The position numbers and the translations under genes were made by a program. From a bacterium (GTDB lineage: Bacteria > Patescibacteriota > Minisyncoccia > Sungbacterales > GWA2-42-14), in NCBI GenBank assembly GCA_030649305.1, contig JAUSFV010000026.1, positions 1 to 38,941 of the forward strand: a stretch of 38,941 nucleotides of DNA, read 5' to 3'. The notes under the pieces were generated by a model. That model did not search any database. It saw only the letters and a program-made list of their open reading frames with translations, and had not been told where the DNA came from. Of this stretch, positions 38,859 to 38,941 are shown in pieces (position 1 is the stretch's first letter; every line of letters begins with the position of its first letter).

Positions 38859-38941
38859 ATGGAAAAACGGCGCCAGAAGAAGGAGCTACCGAATATTTTG
38901 ACACTGCGTCAGGCGGCGCAGATTCTTAATTGTCATCCGAA
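38859..38941 (+). CDS. start of an excisionase/MerR-like HTH protein, cut off by window
   Basis: The ATG at 38859 opens a frame to the window end: MEKRRQKKELPNILTLRQAA then QILNCHP. LTLRQAAQILN-CHP matches the start of the excisionase-family HTH (HTH_17). Only 27 codons are visible. If it is a recombination directionality factor it could belong to the same mobile element as the tyrosine recombinase, but many such domains act elsewhere. Confidence 0.6.
   Translation, partial: MEKRRQKKELPNILTLRQAAQILNCHP

Overview
The window looks like part of a chromosome from a candidate-phyla-radiation bacterium (Patescibacteria), most likely of the Parcubacteria type. This is inferred from gene content and style, not from a database match. 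The evidence is a compact type IV pilus cluster with several pseudopilins and a one-domain response regulator, a surface protein next to a sortase, NAD-dependent ligase followed by gatC and gatA, tRNA genes without encoded CCA, a group I intron inside a tRNA, weak or absent Shine-Dalgarno sites, and very many hairpin-forming intergenic repeats. TGA is used as a stop codon.

Layout. 1-5.4 kb, mostly minus strand: the start of an RluA-type pseudouridine synthase, tRNA-Val(GAC), two copies of a 100-bp dispersed repeat, a small secreted protein with a consensus promoter, two small membrane proteins, a plus-strand DUF2975/XRE regulator pair flanked by short direct repeats, a two-gene winged-helix operon (one gene with a DUF4145-like end), tRNA-Ser(TGA) and a ComF-like phosphoribosyltransferase. 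5.6-19.65 kb, plus strand: pilM, pilN, pilO, a pilP-like gene, pilB, a pilin, a response regulator, pilT, pilC, a probable major pilin with its own promoter, a prepilin peptidase split in two, a DUF4430 protein, three pseudopilins and a PilX-like minor pilin with a probable carbohydrate-binding end. 19.66-25.04 kb: ligA, gatC, an opposite-strand orphan gene, gatA and a HEPN-like membrane protein. 25.1-29.1 kb, minus strand: a sortase and a 1038-residue surface protein with six Ig-like repeats. 29.27-29.58 kb: an initiator tRNA interrupted by a group I intron. 29.7-34.5 kb, minus strand: a probable mobile-element operon (sigma-region-4-like HTH, tyrosine recombinase, PrimPol-AAA replication protein, two small proteins, winged-helix regulator). 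34.76-38.94 kb, plus strand: a structured RNA candidate, a small membrane protein, a membrane-anchored trypsin-like protease, two zinc-ribbon membrane proteins, an SppA-like peptidase and the start of an excisionase-like HTH gene.

The most unusual signal is the repeats. Nearly every junction in the pilus, ligA and gat region is filled by an imperfect inverted repeat of about 80-150 bp from one of a few recognisable families. Some supply stop codons, one splits the prepilin peptidase gene, two are translated as prepilin leaders, and short related units sit in frame inside LigA, GatA and the prepilin peptidase. With the intron-bearing initiator tRNA and the 34.8-kb RNA, these are the main candidates for undescribed biology.

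The pilus genes together should make a retractable type IV pilus. PilB extends it, PilT retracts it, PilC is the platform, PilM/N/O/P-like form the alignment complex, the peptidase processes the pilins, and the PilX-like protein with its beta-rich end may be the tip adhesin. The sortase presumably anchors the neighbouring repeat protein. Both fit an epibiont that attaches to host cells.
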